NCBI GenBank assembly: GCA_963169455.1
Contig: CAUJDW010000158.1
Location: forward strand, 17,102-81,101
Length of the DNA: 64,000 bases
Direction: 5' to 3'
DNA from: Bacteroidota bacterium
Lineage (GTDB): Bacteria > Bacteroidota > Bacteroidia > Chitinophagales > Saprospiraceae
Part shown: piece after piece, positions 9,428-19,098 of the stretch
Layout of the letters: each line of letters begins with the position of its first letter
How positions within the stretch are numbered: position 1 is the stretch's first letter
Translations under genes and position numbers: made by a program
Notes under the pieces: generated by a model
What the model was told of the DNA's origin: nothing
Databases searched by the model: none
What the model saw: the letters and a program-made list of their open reading frames with translations, nothing else

Positions 9428-10998
9428 GATTTGGCAGGTTCTTTAATGAGAAAATCAGGTGCATAGGCCAGGCGTTTGAGGTTCACCTGTATGCCCTTAT
9501 CTTTTGCGGTGGCAATAAAGTCATTGAGTATCTCCGCATTGTCGAGGTCGACAAAACTCACCATGGACAAGTCGATCAGGACGTTGCTTTCTTCCGGTAT
9601 CTGGCTAAGATATCCTTTGAGTTCGAATTTGTGGATAAAAGACAGGTCCTTTTTGAACCGAAGCAGGTAATTGTTGCCGTCCTGGTACATGCTGATGGCC
9701 GAGTGGTAGTTTTGGCGCACCACGAAAAATGCGCCGACCATCAGCCCGATGCAGACCCCGACGAGCAGGTCGGTGAACAGGATAGCCAGGATCGTAACGA
9801 CGAATGGGATAAAGTGCGCCAGGCCTTTCCGGTATTTGCGCACAAATATTTCGGGCTTGGCCAGTTTGTAGCCGATGGAGATCAGGACAGCCGCCAGAGC
9901 GGAAAGCGGGATCAGGTTCAGCACGGCGGGGATGGCCACGACGCAGACCAGGAGGAGGGCGCCATGTGCGATTGCGGAGAGTTTGCTGACGGCGCCGGAA
10001 TTCACGTTGGCCGAGCTGCGCACGATCACCGAGGTAACCGGGATGCCGCCGAGCATACCCGACACTATATTGCCGGCTCCCTGCGCCATCAGTTCCCGGT
10101 TGGGCGGGGTATTGCGCCGCAGGGGGTCCAGTTTGTCGACGGCCTCGATGTTCAGCAGGGTTTCCACGCTGGCCACCAGCCCAAGCGTCAGCCCTGCCAG
10201 CCACACATCCTTGTTGGTGGCCTGGCTGAAATCCGGAAAGGAAAACTGCGCCAGGAACTCGGAGGCCGAAGCCGCGATCGGGACGCTGACCAGGTGTTCG
10301 GAACCAATGGCCAGCGCCGGCGCGAACTGCTGGAAAACAAGGTTGCCCAGGATGCCGAATGCCACCACGACGAGCGGGCCGGGCATCAGCTTCATCCATG
10401 GGCTTTTTTTCACCCTGCCGCTTTCCCACCAGAAAAGAAATACCAGCGACAACACGGAAATAATGACTGCTCCGGGTGAAAGCGCCTCCCTGAAGAGGTG
10501 AATGAGCCCCGAAAAGGTGTTGTATCCGTCTGCCTGCCAGAAGGACTCATCGCCCTCATAATTGGCATCATAGCCCACTGCATGGGGAATTTGCTTGAGA
10601 ATGAGGATGATGCCGATTGCGGAGAGCATGCCTTTTATCACCGCGGAAGGGAAATAGTTGCTTACCAGGCCGGCGCGGGCCACTCCAAGCAGGATTTGAA
10701 GCAGGCCCGCCAGCACCACTGCCAGCAGAAAGGCCTGATAGGAGGGAAGGCTCTGTATAGCGCTGAGCACCACCACCGCCAGGCCGGCCGCCGGCCCGCT
10801 CACACTGAGCGGCGACTGGCTCAGGGCGCCAACTACCAGCCCCCCCGCAATGCCTGCGATGAGGCCCGCAAACAATGGGGCGCCGGATGCCAGCGCGATG
10901 CCCAGGCAAAGCGGCAAAGCAACCAGAAAAACTACTAAGGATGCAGGCAGGTCCTGCCTCCAATGCGCAAAAAGGCCGTTGTGTCGTCGTTGTGCCAT
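9424..10998 (-). CDS. SulP-family anion (probable bicarbonate) transporter
   Basis: Predicted 524-residue membrane protein. I start at the ATG at 10998 ('MAQRRHNGLFAHWRQDLPAS'); a longer frame adds 14 unlikely residues. SulP signatures are 'SLVVFLVALPLCLGIALASG', 'LSVSGPAAGLAVVVLSAI', 'AQGAGNIVSGMLGGIPVTSV', and a short C-terminal STAS-like region ('LIDLSMVSFVDLDNAEIL'). The gene directly precedes carbonic anhydrase with a four-base overlap, the arrangement known for SulP/carbonic anhydrase bicarbonate systems. It differs clearly from the second SulP protein downstream, so the operon encodes two non-identical transporters. Confidence 0.9.
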   Translation of the reverse strand: MAQRRHNGLFAHWRQDLPASLVVFLVALPLCLGIALASGAPLFAGLIAGIAGGLVVGALSQSPLSVSGPAAGLAVVVLSAIQSLPSYQAFLLAVVLAGLLQILLGVARAGLVSNYFPSAVIKGMLSAIGIILILKQIPHAVGYDANYEGDESFWQADGYNTFSGLIHLFREALSPGAVIISVLSLVFLFWWESGRVKKSPWMKLMPGPLVVVAFGILGNLVFQQFAPALAIGSEHLVSVPIAASASEFLAQFSFPDFSQATNKDVWLAGLTLGLVASVETLLNIEAVDKLDPLRRNTPPNRELMAQGAGNIVSGMLGGIPVTSVIVRSSANVNSGAVSKLSAIAHGALLLVCVVAIPAVLNLIPLSALAAVLISIGYKLAKPEIFVRKYRKGLAHFIPFVVTILAILFTDLLVGVCIGLMVGAFFVVRQNYHSAISMYQDGNNYLLRFKKDLSFIHKFELKGYLSQIPEESNVLIDLSMVSFVDLDNAEILNDFIATAKDKGIQVNLKRLAYAPDFLIKEPAKS

Positions 10999-11156
10999 AG
11001 TTACAGTAGTAAAATTTTTGGATCCAAAAACAAAAAACACGAATGCATTATAAATAAATATGCTTTCCTGTTTTTTTGTTTAAAGGTATTACTATCTTTT
11101 TTCAATCCAAAAAAAAGCTCTTCCGGCGCAGATCGCTCACCGGTTCGCGCATCCTT

Positions 11157-11187
11157 AAAAAAAGAGAGGCTACAAAGGTAACCTCTC
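11157..11187 (-). terminator. Rho-independent terminator, minus strand
   Basis: Read on the minus strand: GAGAGG plus TTAC, loop CTTT, GTAG plus CCTCTC, then seven Ts. The stem is about 10 bp. It lies some 230 bp beyond the antiporter stop and before the sulP start, so it would separate the antiporter transcript from the sulP-carbonic anhydrase operon. Confidence 0.7.
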
Positions 11188-11213
11188 CTCTAAAAGCCTC
11201 AGTCACCATGCGG

Positions 11214-11253
11214 ATTCTAACCATTTCCGGCGAAGCCGGAAGAATGGCAGAAT
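11214..11253. other. Imperfect long hairpin in the antiporter-sulP spacer
   Basis: ATTCT, CCATT and TCCGGC (left arm) pair with GCCGGA, AATGG and AGAAT (right arm) around a GAA triloop, with small bulges. It sits in the 418-bp spacer between the sulP start and the antiporter stop. There is no T-run next to it. The rest of that spacer (10999-11416) is AT-rich and holds no gene that I can support. Confidence 0.5.
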
Positions 11254-11416
11254 CGAAATAGAGAATCGCGAATGTAAAATATTGGGCTTAAACCTCGGTC
11301 CATTCAATAGAAAAGGCTTAGGGCAATAAAACAAATTAATAGTAAACCTATGCCAATCAAACATCAGCCGGAATAATTTGTTTTTGTCCCCCGGCCATTT
11401 TTTCGGAGTGAATACC

Positions 11417-13261
11417 TTATGAGTGTGCGGAAGGGAATTCCAGCTTTTTGCCCAGGTAAACGAAGGAAAAACCATCCCGGGCTTCTATTCCATCCAGCCG
11501 CGGGGGGATTGTTTCCAGCGAGCCGGTATCCGTCCTGATGAAAAGAGGCACGCTTTTGGGGCTCAGGGTTGCGAGCCGCACCAGGCGTTCCATCTCTTCG
11601 GGGGCCGCGGCCGGCGCCTCATGGATGGTGGGATAATCCCTGGCTGCTTCATTGAAGTTCAAAAAATCATCGGTGTAGGAAAACAGGCCATGGGAGGGCG
11701 CCCCATCCGGGCTGTGCTTCAATTCTTCCGGGGTGATGAGCCGGAAGGCGCCATTTTCGCCAAAAATCTTTTGGTATTTATGGACGACGTATTGGTTTAT
11801 CTCGGGGCTGCTGGTCATGGCGATCATATAACCCATGTCCAGCAGTTCGAAATACTCCTCCAGGCCTTCGGAATAAATATTGGCCACAAATGCTTCCAGC
11901 CCCATCTCGCGCGCCTTTTTCACATTGCTTTCGCTGTTGTCGACCAGCACGACATGGCGGTTGTTGTCCTGTAGGAATTTTGCGATAAGCCGGGCTGCGG
12001 CGTTGGCGCCAATGAGCAGTACGCCAGATGAACCTTCCAGGGTCACCTTGAGCACTCTGGCCACTACCCGGGCCGTGGTGGCGTTCAAAAGCACCGTGCC
12101 CAGGACAACGAGGAAGACCAGGGGCGTCAGGTACTCGGCATCCGGCACCGACTCCGTGACCAGAGTGATTCCGAATAGAGAGGCAATGCCGGCAGCCACG
12201 ATGCCGCGGGGGCCGACCCAGGAGACGAATAGCTTTTCCCGAAGCTGCAACCCGGAGCCAATAGTACTCAGGAAAACGCCGAGCGGGCGAAGCACAAGGG
12301 CGATAATGGCAAAAAGCGCCAACGGGCGCCAGTTATTCAATATGATCTCAATATCCGATTGGTCAATATTGGCCGCCAGTACGATAAACAGTATCGAGAT
12401 AAGCAACACGCTCAGCGATTCCTTGAACGAGAGGATCTCCTTCAAGCGGGGTACGTCCATGTTGCCCAGCACCATGCCCATAACGACCACCGATAAAAGG
12501 CCGGATTCGTGAGCCAGCCAGTGGGAAAACACAAAAACGCCCAACACCAGCGCCAGCGTGAATACATTGAGCAGGTAATGGGGTATATGGCCTGCTCTGA
12601 TCAACAGGTAAAGCATATAGGCCGCAACAGCGCCAATGGCCAGCCCCAGCAGCAAGGTCTCGAAAAAAGAGGCGAACACATGCGTAGTGAGTTCCACACC
12701 CCACTGCGCAGAGCGGATAAACTCGAACACCAGCACCGCCACAAGGGCGCCGATAGGGTCGATGAGAATGCCTTCCCACTTGAGCACGGCCGACACATTC
12801 CGGTTCAGAGGCACATTCTGCAGGATAGGGGCGATAACGGTCGGCCCGGTGACGATGATCAGGCTGGCGAACAGGAATGAAATGGGCCAGGAGAGCTGTA
12901 CGACATAGTGGGCGGCCAGGCCTGCTCCGAAAAAAGTGGTAATGGAGCCGATCGTGATGAGCTTTAGTATATCGGGCCCGACCAGGGCAAGCTCCCGCCG
13001 CTTCAGAGTGAGCCCGCCCTCAAACAAAATGATGCCGATAGCCAGCGAAACAAAGGCAAATAAATACTTTTCGGGAAAAATGCCTCCATCATCCTGGATC
13101 ATGGGTTCGATGAGCTTGTGCCCGTCTTTCGTAAAAAAAGCCGAAACCGGCCCTACGCCCAGCCCGATCAGGATGAGGGGCAGAATAGCAGGTACGCGGA
13201 TGCGCCACGCTATCCACTGCGCGAGTATGCCAAGGATGATGATGCCGGCTAATTCAAACAT
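11417..13261 (-). CDS. Cation/proton antiporter with TrkA-N-like domain
   Basis: Predicted 614-residue inner-membrane protein; start ATG at 13261 ('MFELAGIIILGILAQWIAWR'). The membrane half (about 1-390) resembles CPA-type Na+(K+)/H+ antiporters: 'LPLILIGLGVG', 'GIILFEGGLTL', 'VTGPTVIAPIL', 'KWEGILIDPIGALVAV' (the conserved Asp), and 'SWVGPRGIVAAGIASL'. After about residue 400 comes a Rossmann-like regulatory segment ('GVLLIGANAAARLIAKFL', 'VLVDNSESNVKKAREMG') of the TrkA-N/RCK kind, then a less conserved tail. This organisation suggests nucleotide- or ligand-controlled Na+ or K+ export. It is divergent from prfC and not obviously part of the sulP operon. Confidence 0.88.
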   Translation of the reverse strand: MFELAGIIILGILAQWIAWRIRVPAILPLILIGLGVGPVSAFFTKDGHKLIEPMIQDDGGIFPEKYLFAFVSLAIGIILFEGGLTLKRRELALVGPDILKLITIGSITTFFGAGLAAHYVVQLSWPISFLFASLIIVTGPTVIAPILQNVPLNRNVSAVLKWEGILIDPIGALVAVLVFEFIRSAQWGVELTTHVFASFFETLLLGLAIGAVAAYMLYLLIRAGHIPHYLLNVFTLALVLGVFVFSHWLAHESGLLSVVVMGMVLGNMDVPRLKEILSFKESLSVLLISILFIVLAANIDQSDIEIILNNWRPLALFAIIALVLRPLGVFLSTIGSGLQLREKLFVSWVGPRGIVAAGIASLFGITLVTESVPDAEYLTPLVFLVVLGTVLLNATTARVVARVLKVTLEGSSGVLLIGANAAARLIAKFLQDNNRHVVLVDNSESNVKKAREMGLEAFVANIYSEGLEEYFELLDMGYMIAMTSSPEINQYVVHKYQKIFGENGAFRLITPEELKHSPDGAPSHGLFSYTDDFLNFNEAARDYPTIHEAPAAAPEEMERLVRLATLSPKSVPLFIRTDTGSLETIPPRLDGIEARDGFSFVYLGKKLEFPSAHS

Positions 13262-13467
13262 GCGAAATGGTTTGTTTGGCCTTAAAATAATGATCTTTTC
13301 GCTCAAAAGTTCAGCGGAAGGGAATTTTGCCGGGCCCGCCGGCTTCCGGAACAAGGATAGATGTTGCCCTGATGCGTTCACCGCAAAAGGCCTTATCACA
13401 GCAGGCGCCTCAGGCTTGATACTATTTTACCCCAATTTCCTGCCCCCCGTTTTCAGCTTGTTTTTAT

Positions 13468-13475
13468 TACCTTTG
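13468..13475 (+). promoter_or_regulatory. Putative prfC promoter -7 element
   Basis: TACCTTTG matches the Bacteroidota -7 consensus TAnnTTTG, 32 bp before the prfC ATG. No clear TTTG -33 element lies at the usual 19-21 bp distance. Confidence 0.4.
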
Positions 13476-13506
13476 CAGCTCGCAAAAAACGCGCAAGCAA
13501 GCCATA

Positions 13507-15083
<1,577 letters not shown>

Positions 15084-15087
<4 letters not shown>

Positions 15088-15251
15088 AGCATGTTTGGAG
15101 GCCGGATTTGAAAGCGAAAAGTGTCAATTTTTCGGTGAGACAAGGCGCTTTTCGAAGGGCGTACCCTGAGGTACGGCCAAGAAAAGCAACGCAGTATCAC
15201 CGAAAAAGCGGCCTTTTTTAGCTCAAAGGCTGGCCTCCAAACATGCTCTTA
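15084..15251. repeat. MITE-like hairpin element, full copy (168 bp)
   Basis: Bounded by 20-bp terminal inverted repeats TTAGAGCATGTTTGGAGGCC (15084-15103) and GGCCTCCAAACATGCTCTTA (15232-15251), matching at 19 of 20 positions. Inside there are nested inverted repeats: TTTTTCGGTGA versus TCACCGAAAAA, then GCTTTTC...GAAAAGC, and GTACC-CTGA-GGTAC at the centre, so the whole element can fold into one long hairpin. No coding capacity. A shorter relative in opposite orientation lies at 34885-34965. It separates convergent prfC and a lipoprotein gene and could act as a bidirectional terminator. Confidence 0.85.
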
Positions 15252-15260
15252 GCCCTCCCC

Positions 15261-16058
15261 TCAGGGCGCGCTTACCAGAACGGCCGGAGAAACCGAAGCA
15301 GGCGGAGCAATATCGAAGGGCTCGGATGAAGATTCCGGCACGGGCGCATTTGAAAAAAGGGCGAGGTCCAGCCCGGACACCCCGGAGACATCCCGGATGC
15401 GGATCGTCACCCGCGGCAGCGACGACGTCGATCCATCGGTTCGTTCTCTTACCTCAAGTACATCAAATGCCACCAGGCCCAGGTTCGCCCCCATGAGGTT
15501 CCCCTCGAGCGGCGAATAGTTGATGCTGATGTCGCTGTCGTACACCACGGCCAGAACCGTTTGGCCGACGAGCATGGCCAGCCCCCTGGCCCGAAGCGGC
15601 GTAACATCAGGTATCTCATCGAGAAGCACCTCCCTGTCGTCGTCGGGATTCTGAGCGCCCAGGCCAGGCCCAGGCGCCAGGTAGTTTCGCAGGCCGTTGC
15701 CGGTAGGCCCGGCGCTTTTCCAGGATGCGGGGATCGTTTTGAGGGCGAACCACCCCTCATCACCCACTTGCCCGGTGAACAGGCCGATCGTCTTACCCTC
15801 ATTGTTCCGGAAATACTCCAGCGGGCGGCGCAGGCCAACTTCTGCGAGCTGATCGTTGACGTCCGTATCGGAAAAATCATTGGGCGGATTGCCGTTGTCG
15901 ATGCTCTCTTCGTCAATTACGAGCACTACGGCACGGGTATTCCCGCCCTCATTCTCAGAAGGCGAGGAGGAGTCTTTTTCACAGGAAGAGACGCTCAGCA
16001 AAAGCGCGGGGAGGACAAAAGCCAATACGAGTTTGGGGAAGGAATGCCGTTTTTTCAT
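15261..16058 (-). CDS. Lipoprotein of unknown function
   Basis: Predicted 265-residue exported protein. The N-terminus is a lipoprotein signal with the lipobox Cys in 'LLLSVSSCEKD', followed by a Ser/Glu-rich linker. The mature part carries short beta-type segments ('TRAVVLVIDEESIDNG', 'AMLVGQTVLAVVYDSDISI', 'PRVTIRIRDVSG') and I do not recognise a family; a spondin-like or other secreted beta domain is conceivable. Monocistronic: a repeat element lies downstream and psuG stops 95 bp upstream on the same strand. Confidence 0.65.
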   Translation of the reverse strand: MKKRHSFPKLVLAFVLPALLLSVSSCEKDSSSPSENEGGNTRAVVLVIDEESIDNGNPPNDFSDTDVNDQLAEVGLRRPLEYFRNNEGKTIGLFTGQVGDEGWFALKTIPASWKSAGPTGNGLRNYLAPGPGLGAQNPDDDREVLLDEIPDVTPLRARGLAMLVGQTVLAVVYDSDISINYSPLEGNLMGANLGLVAFDVLEVRERTDGSTSSLPRVTIRIRDVSGVSGLDLALFSNAPVPESSSEPFDIAPPASVSPAVLVSAP

Positions 16059-16153
16059 GTTTTTCTTTTTTTGAAAGAGAAAAACGCCTTCCCATTCACA
16101 TTGTTATCTGCAAAAGGAACTTCCTGTACCACCTTAACAAATACCGGGCCCTA

Positions 16154-17068
16154 TCAGCCGGAAAAAGCTACCGCCACCTGGGCTGCCAGGCGGGCGTTGC
16201 TGAGCACCAGCTGGATATTAGCCTCCAGGCTCTGCCCTCCGGTCAGTTCCTCGATGCGCGCAAGCAGGAAGGGCGTAACGGCCTTGCCCCTGATGTTCCG
16301 GGCTTCGGCTTCGCCCAGCGCGCGGCGGATGGCCGCCTCCGCCCTGCCGGCAGGCATGGCCCAGGCCTCCGGGATGGGGTTGGCAATGACCAGCCCGCCC
16401 TGCAGGCCCGCCGCCCATTTGGCCTGCATGATGCGGGCTATTTCCAGGGGCGCCTCGACGCGGCAATCGACGGGCAGCCCGCTGCTGCGGGTGTAGAAGG
16501 CAGGAAATTCATCGGTTTGATACCCCAGCACCGGCACGCCATGCGTTTCCAGATATTCCAGGGTGAGCTCCAGGTCGAGGATGGCCTTGGCTCCGGCGCA
16601 GATGACAGCGACGCCCGTGCGCGCCAGCTCCTGCAGGTCTGCGGAGATATCCATAGTTTGTGCGCCCCCCCGGTGCACCCCTCCGATGCCGCCGGTGGCA
16701 AATACCCGGATGCCGGCCAGTTGGGCGATGATCATGGTGGCGGCCACGGTGGCGGCCCCGTCCTGCCCCCTCGCCAGGAGTACGGGCAGGTCGCGCCGGC
16801 TGGCCTTGGCCACCCGCTGCCCTTGTTTTCCCAGATAGCCGATTTCCGCTTCGCTCAGCCCAACGCTCAGCCGCCCGCCCAGTATGGCTATGGTGGCGGG
16901 AACTGCGCCATGGGCCCGCACCTCCTGCTCTACCTGCAGGGCCGTTTCGGCATTCCGGGGGTAAGGCATGCCGTGAGAAATGATGGTGGACTCCAGGGCA
17001 ACCACGGGCCGCCCTTCCTGCAGGGCGGCACGGACTTCCGGAGAAGGGCGGAGGTAGGAGGGTGTCAT
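16154..17068 (-). CDS. psuG: Pseudouridine-5'-phosphate glycosidase
   Basis: Predicted 304-residue enzyme that reversibly cleaves pseudouridine 5'-phosphate to uracil and ribose 5-phosphate, used in pseudouridine salvage. Family motifs are 'ALESTIISHGMPYPRN' near the N-terminus, 'FATGGIGGVHRG', 'VICAGAKAILDLELTLEYLE' and 'LVIANPIPE'. The start is set at the ATG at 17068 because upstream residues are not part of the family and overlap the spacer. The usual partner kinase psuK is not adjacent, so either it is elsewhere or another kinase serves. Confidence 0.95.
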   Translation of the reverse strand: MTPSYLRPSPEVRAALQEGRPVVALESTIISHGMPYPRNAETALQVEQEVRAHGAVPATIAILGGRLSVGLSEAEIGYLGKQGQRVAKASRRDLPVLLARGQDGAATVAATMIIAQLAGIRVFATGGIGGVHRGGAQTMDISADLQELARTGVAVICAGAKAILDLELTLEYLETHGVPVLGYQTDEFPAFYTRSSGLPVDCRVEAPLEIARIMQAKWAAGLQGGLVIANPIPEAWAMPAGRAEAAIRRALGEAEARNIRGKAVTPFLLARIEELTGGQSLEANIQLVLSNARLAAQVAVAFSG

Positions 17069-17224
17069 AGTTTTTTTCTTTAAACAAACTTCGGGAAAAC
17101 CCCGATGCCGGCTGCCGCCGCGCAAGAAGGGCAACAATAGGCGAATCCGCGTGAGTAAAGATATAGCATAAGTGCAGAAGGCCGGCCGGGCGAAGGCGGT
17201 TGATAAGGCTCCCGTTGCGCTTCC

Positions 17225-18382
17225 CTACCGCACCACCCGCCCCTTCCACTCGTACCTTTTCACCACCAGCGATAAGGCGCCCACCAGTGCGAAATACAGT
17301 ACGTGCATCGCTTCGGAATACAGGAAGCCCCGCAGCAGCCGGGGCTGGCCGAAGAAATGGGCCGCGGTGCTGAGCAACTGGTAATCGGCCAGGGCTTTGG
17401 TTGCGAATAAGCCCAGGAATATCCCCAGTCCGTATATCGGCTGGAATGGCAGGATGAGCAGGGCCGCCAGGATGGCCCAGCAATAGAGGAACACCACCCC
17501 CAGCACGGCGGTAACACGCCAGTCGTCATAGCTCTCATTCTTGGCGCCCCAGCGCAGGCGCTGCCGGAAGAAGGCGCGCAGGGACGGCTGAGGAGTGGAA
17601 AACACGACTGCTTCCCGGTTTTTGACGAAGCTCACCTGGCCCGGGTAACGGCCCGCAATCTTCTGGATAAGGAAAACATCATCGCCGGAGGCAAATTGTT
17701 CATTGCCGGAGAAGCCCCCGGCGGCTTCGAAAGTTGCTTTTTCATAGGCCAGGTTGGCTCCGTTGGCCAGATAGAGCGCCCGGCTCCGGATGCCTGCGCC
17801 CGTCACCAGCATCATGCCGGCGAAGTCGAGCGCCTGGAAGCGCTCCAGGGGGTTGCGCACGGGCCGGAACAGCACGGGGGCGGCGATGGCCCTGGCGCCC
17901 GTAGCTTCATAATGGGAAACGAGCTGCCTCAACCAGCCCGGGCCGGCCTGGCAATCGGCGTCGGTAGTGGCGATGAGTTGGCCGTGAGCATGGGCAATGC
18001 CTGTTTCCAGGGCTTTCTTTTTATAGGATTGGACGGGAATCGCGGCATCGATGTGATCGGCGAGGTGCAGCAGCCGCAGGCCCGGGCCGGCAAGAGACTG
18101 GACAACAGCCGCCGTCCGGTCGGTAGAGTGGTCATCGACGACGATGATCTCCAGCAGAGCCCGCGGATAATCCTGATGCAGAAGGCTGTGCAGGCAGGCC
18201 TGGATGGACACCTCCTCATTGCGCGCCGGCACGATGACACTGACGCTCGTGCGCGGCTGCCAGGCTGCCGGGGCATCCCATCCGGGCAGGGCGTACCAGA
18301 GCCGAAGCAGCCACCTGATGAGGATGCTGTAGCCCAGGGCGAGGCTTATGCCGGCAATGAAAAAGAAGGTCAGCCAAACCAA
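17225..18382 (-). CDS. Membrane-anchored family 2 glycosyltransferase
   Basis: Predicted 385-residue protein. The N-terminal hydrophobic helix is followed by a GT-A domain: 'VSVIVPARNEE', the nucleotide-sugar Asp pair in 'IVVDDHSTDRT', the metal site 'ATTDADCQAGPGWL', and 'FASGDDVFLIQKI' plus 'QRLRWGAK' as the QxxRW motif of processive-type enzymes. Two to three C-terminal membrane helices follow. The sugar donor and product cannot be told. The start appears to be a TTG (18382), as no ATG lies in the leader before the membrane helix; it begins three bases after the stop of the upstream gene, so the two are one transcription unit. Confidence 0.88.
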   Translation of the reverse strand: MVWLTFFFIAGISLALGYSILIRWLLRLWYALPGWDAPAAWQPRTSVSVIVPARNEEVSIQACLHSLLHQDYPRALLEIIVVDDHSTDRTAAVVQSLAGPGLRLLHLADHIDAAIPVQSYKKKALETGIAHAHGQLIATTDADCQAGPGWLRQLVSHYEATGARAIAAPVLFRPVRNPLERFQALDFAGMMLVTGAGIRSRALYLANGANLAYEKATFEAAGGFSGNEQFASGDDVFLIQKIAGRYPGQVSFVKNREAVVFSTPQPSLRAFFRQRLRWGAKNESYDDWRVTAVLGVVFLYCWAILAALLILPFQPIYGLGIFLGLFATKALADYQLLSTAAHFFGQPRLLRGFLYSEAMHVLYFALVGALSLVVKRYEWKGRVVR

Positions 18383-18385
18383 AGC

Positions 18386-18865
18386 TTATGGTTCTTTGAA
18401 AAAGTCGTCGTACTGGTTGGTGTCCTGCTTCCGGCCCGGCCGGGGCTCCACTTCGGGCAGTTCGACGGGTTCGTCCTCCATGTCCAGTTCTTCGAATTCC
18501 ACATATTCCCCTTCGCGCGCCTTGCGGGCTTCGGCTTCCGCCTGCTTCACCCGCTTTTTCAAAAGGGCCTTGCCCAGGAGGAATGCCGCCAGCACCGGGA
18601 AGCCCAGCACGCTGAGCGCGATGGCCCCGATGCCCATCAGCGGGTTCTTTTTTGTCAGGCCGATCAGCCACTGTATGTAGCCAACCACAACTCTGTAATC
18701 GAGGATGAGGGTGGCAATGAGCAGGATGGGCGAGAGGTAATACAGAATGGTGAAGACGAAGCGGGCTATGAAATAAAGCCCCAGCAGGAACAACACGATA
18801 AAGATGATTCCGAAAATGGAGCTGAATGGGTTGCCCTCCACTTTAAATTCTTGGCGATAACGCAT
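18386..18865 (-). CDS. DUF4834-type small membrane protein
   Basis: Predicted 159-residue membrane protein: two or three hydrophobic segments ('IFGIIFIVLFLLGLYFIARF', 'ILLIATLILDYRVVVGYI', 'GIGAIALSVLGFPVLAAFLL') and a charged tail ending 'YDDFFKEP' with the Lys/Glu-rich, 'YVEFEE' character of the Bacteroidota DUF4834 family. Function unknown. It is the first gene of a two-gene unit with the glycosyltransferase and is divergent from the thioredoxin-like gene. Confidence 0.65.
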   Translation of the reverse strand: MRYRQEFKVEGNPFSSIFGIIFIVLFLLGLYFIARFVFTILYYLSPILLIATLILDYRVVVGYIQWLIGLTKKNPLMGIGAIALSVLGFPVLAAFLLGKALLKKRVKQAEAEARKAREGEYVEFEELDMEDEPVELPEVEPRPGRKQDTNQYDDFFKEP

Positions 18866-18992
18866 ACCAGTTCAGTCGTTTTCTGTTTGAACCGGTAAGT
18901 TACGCAATAGTTGCCTGCCGATAAAGGCCTTTAGGCCAAAGCCGCCCGATATCGGATGAGCGCCTGCCCGGCTTAAAATTTCGCCGCCGAAT

Positions 18993-19022
18993 TTTGCATC
19001 CGGGCAAATAAGCGTATTTTTG
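18993..19022 (+). promoter_or_regulatory. Putative promoter of the thioredoxin-like gene
   Basis: TTTG at 18993-18996 and TATTTTTG at 19015-19022 are separated by 18 bp, close to the Bacteroidota consensus TTTG-N(19-21)-TAnnTTTG. The ATG follows about 75 bp later. Confidence 0.5.
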
Positions 19023-19098
19023 TACGTTTTCCATTCCTGGTAGAAACACCTCCCAAAACGAAAAACCACCGCAATCTTTCAGTTAAACGACTACTGCC

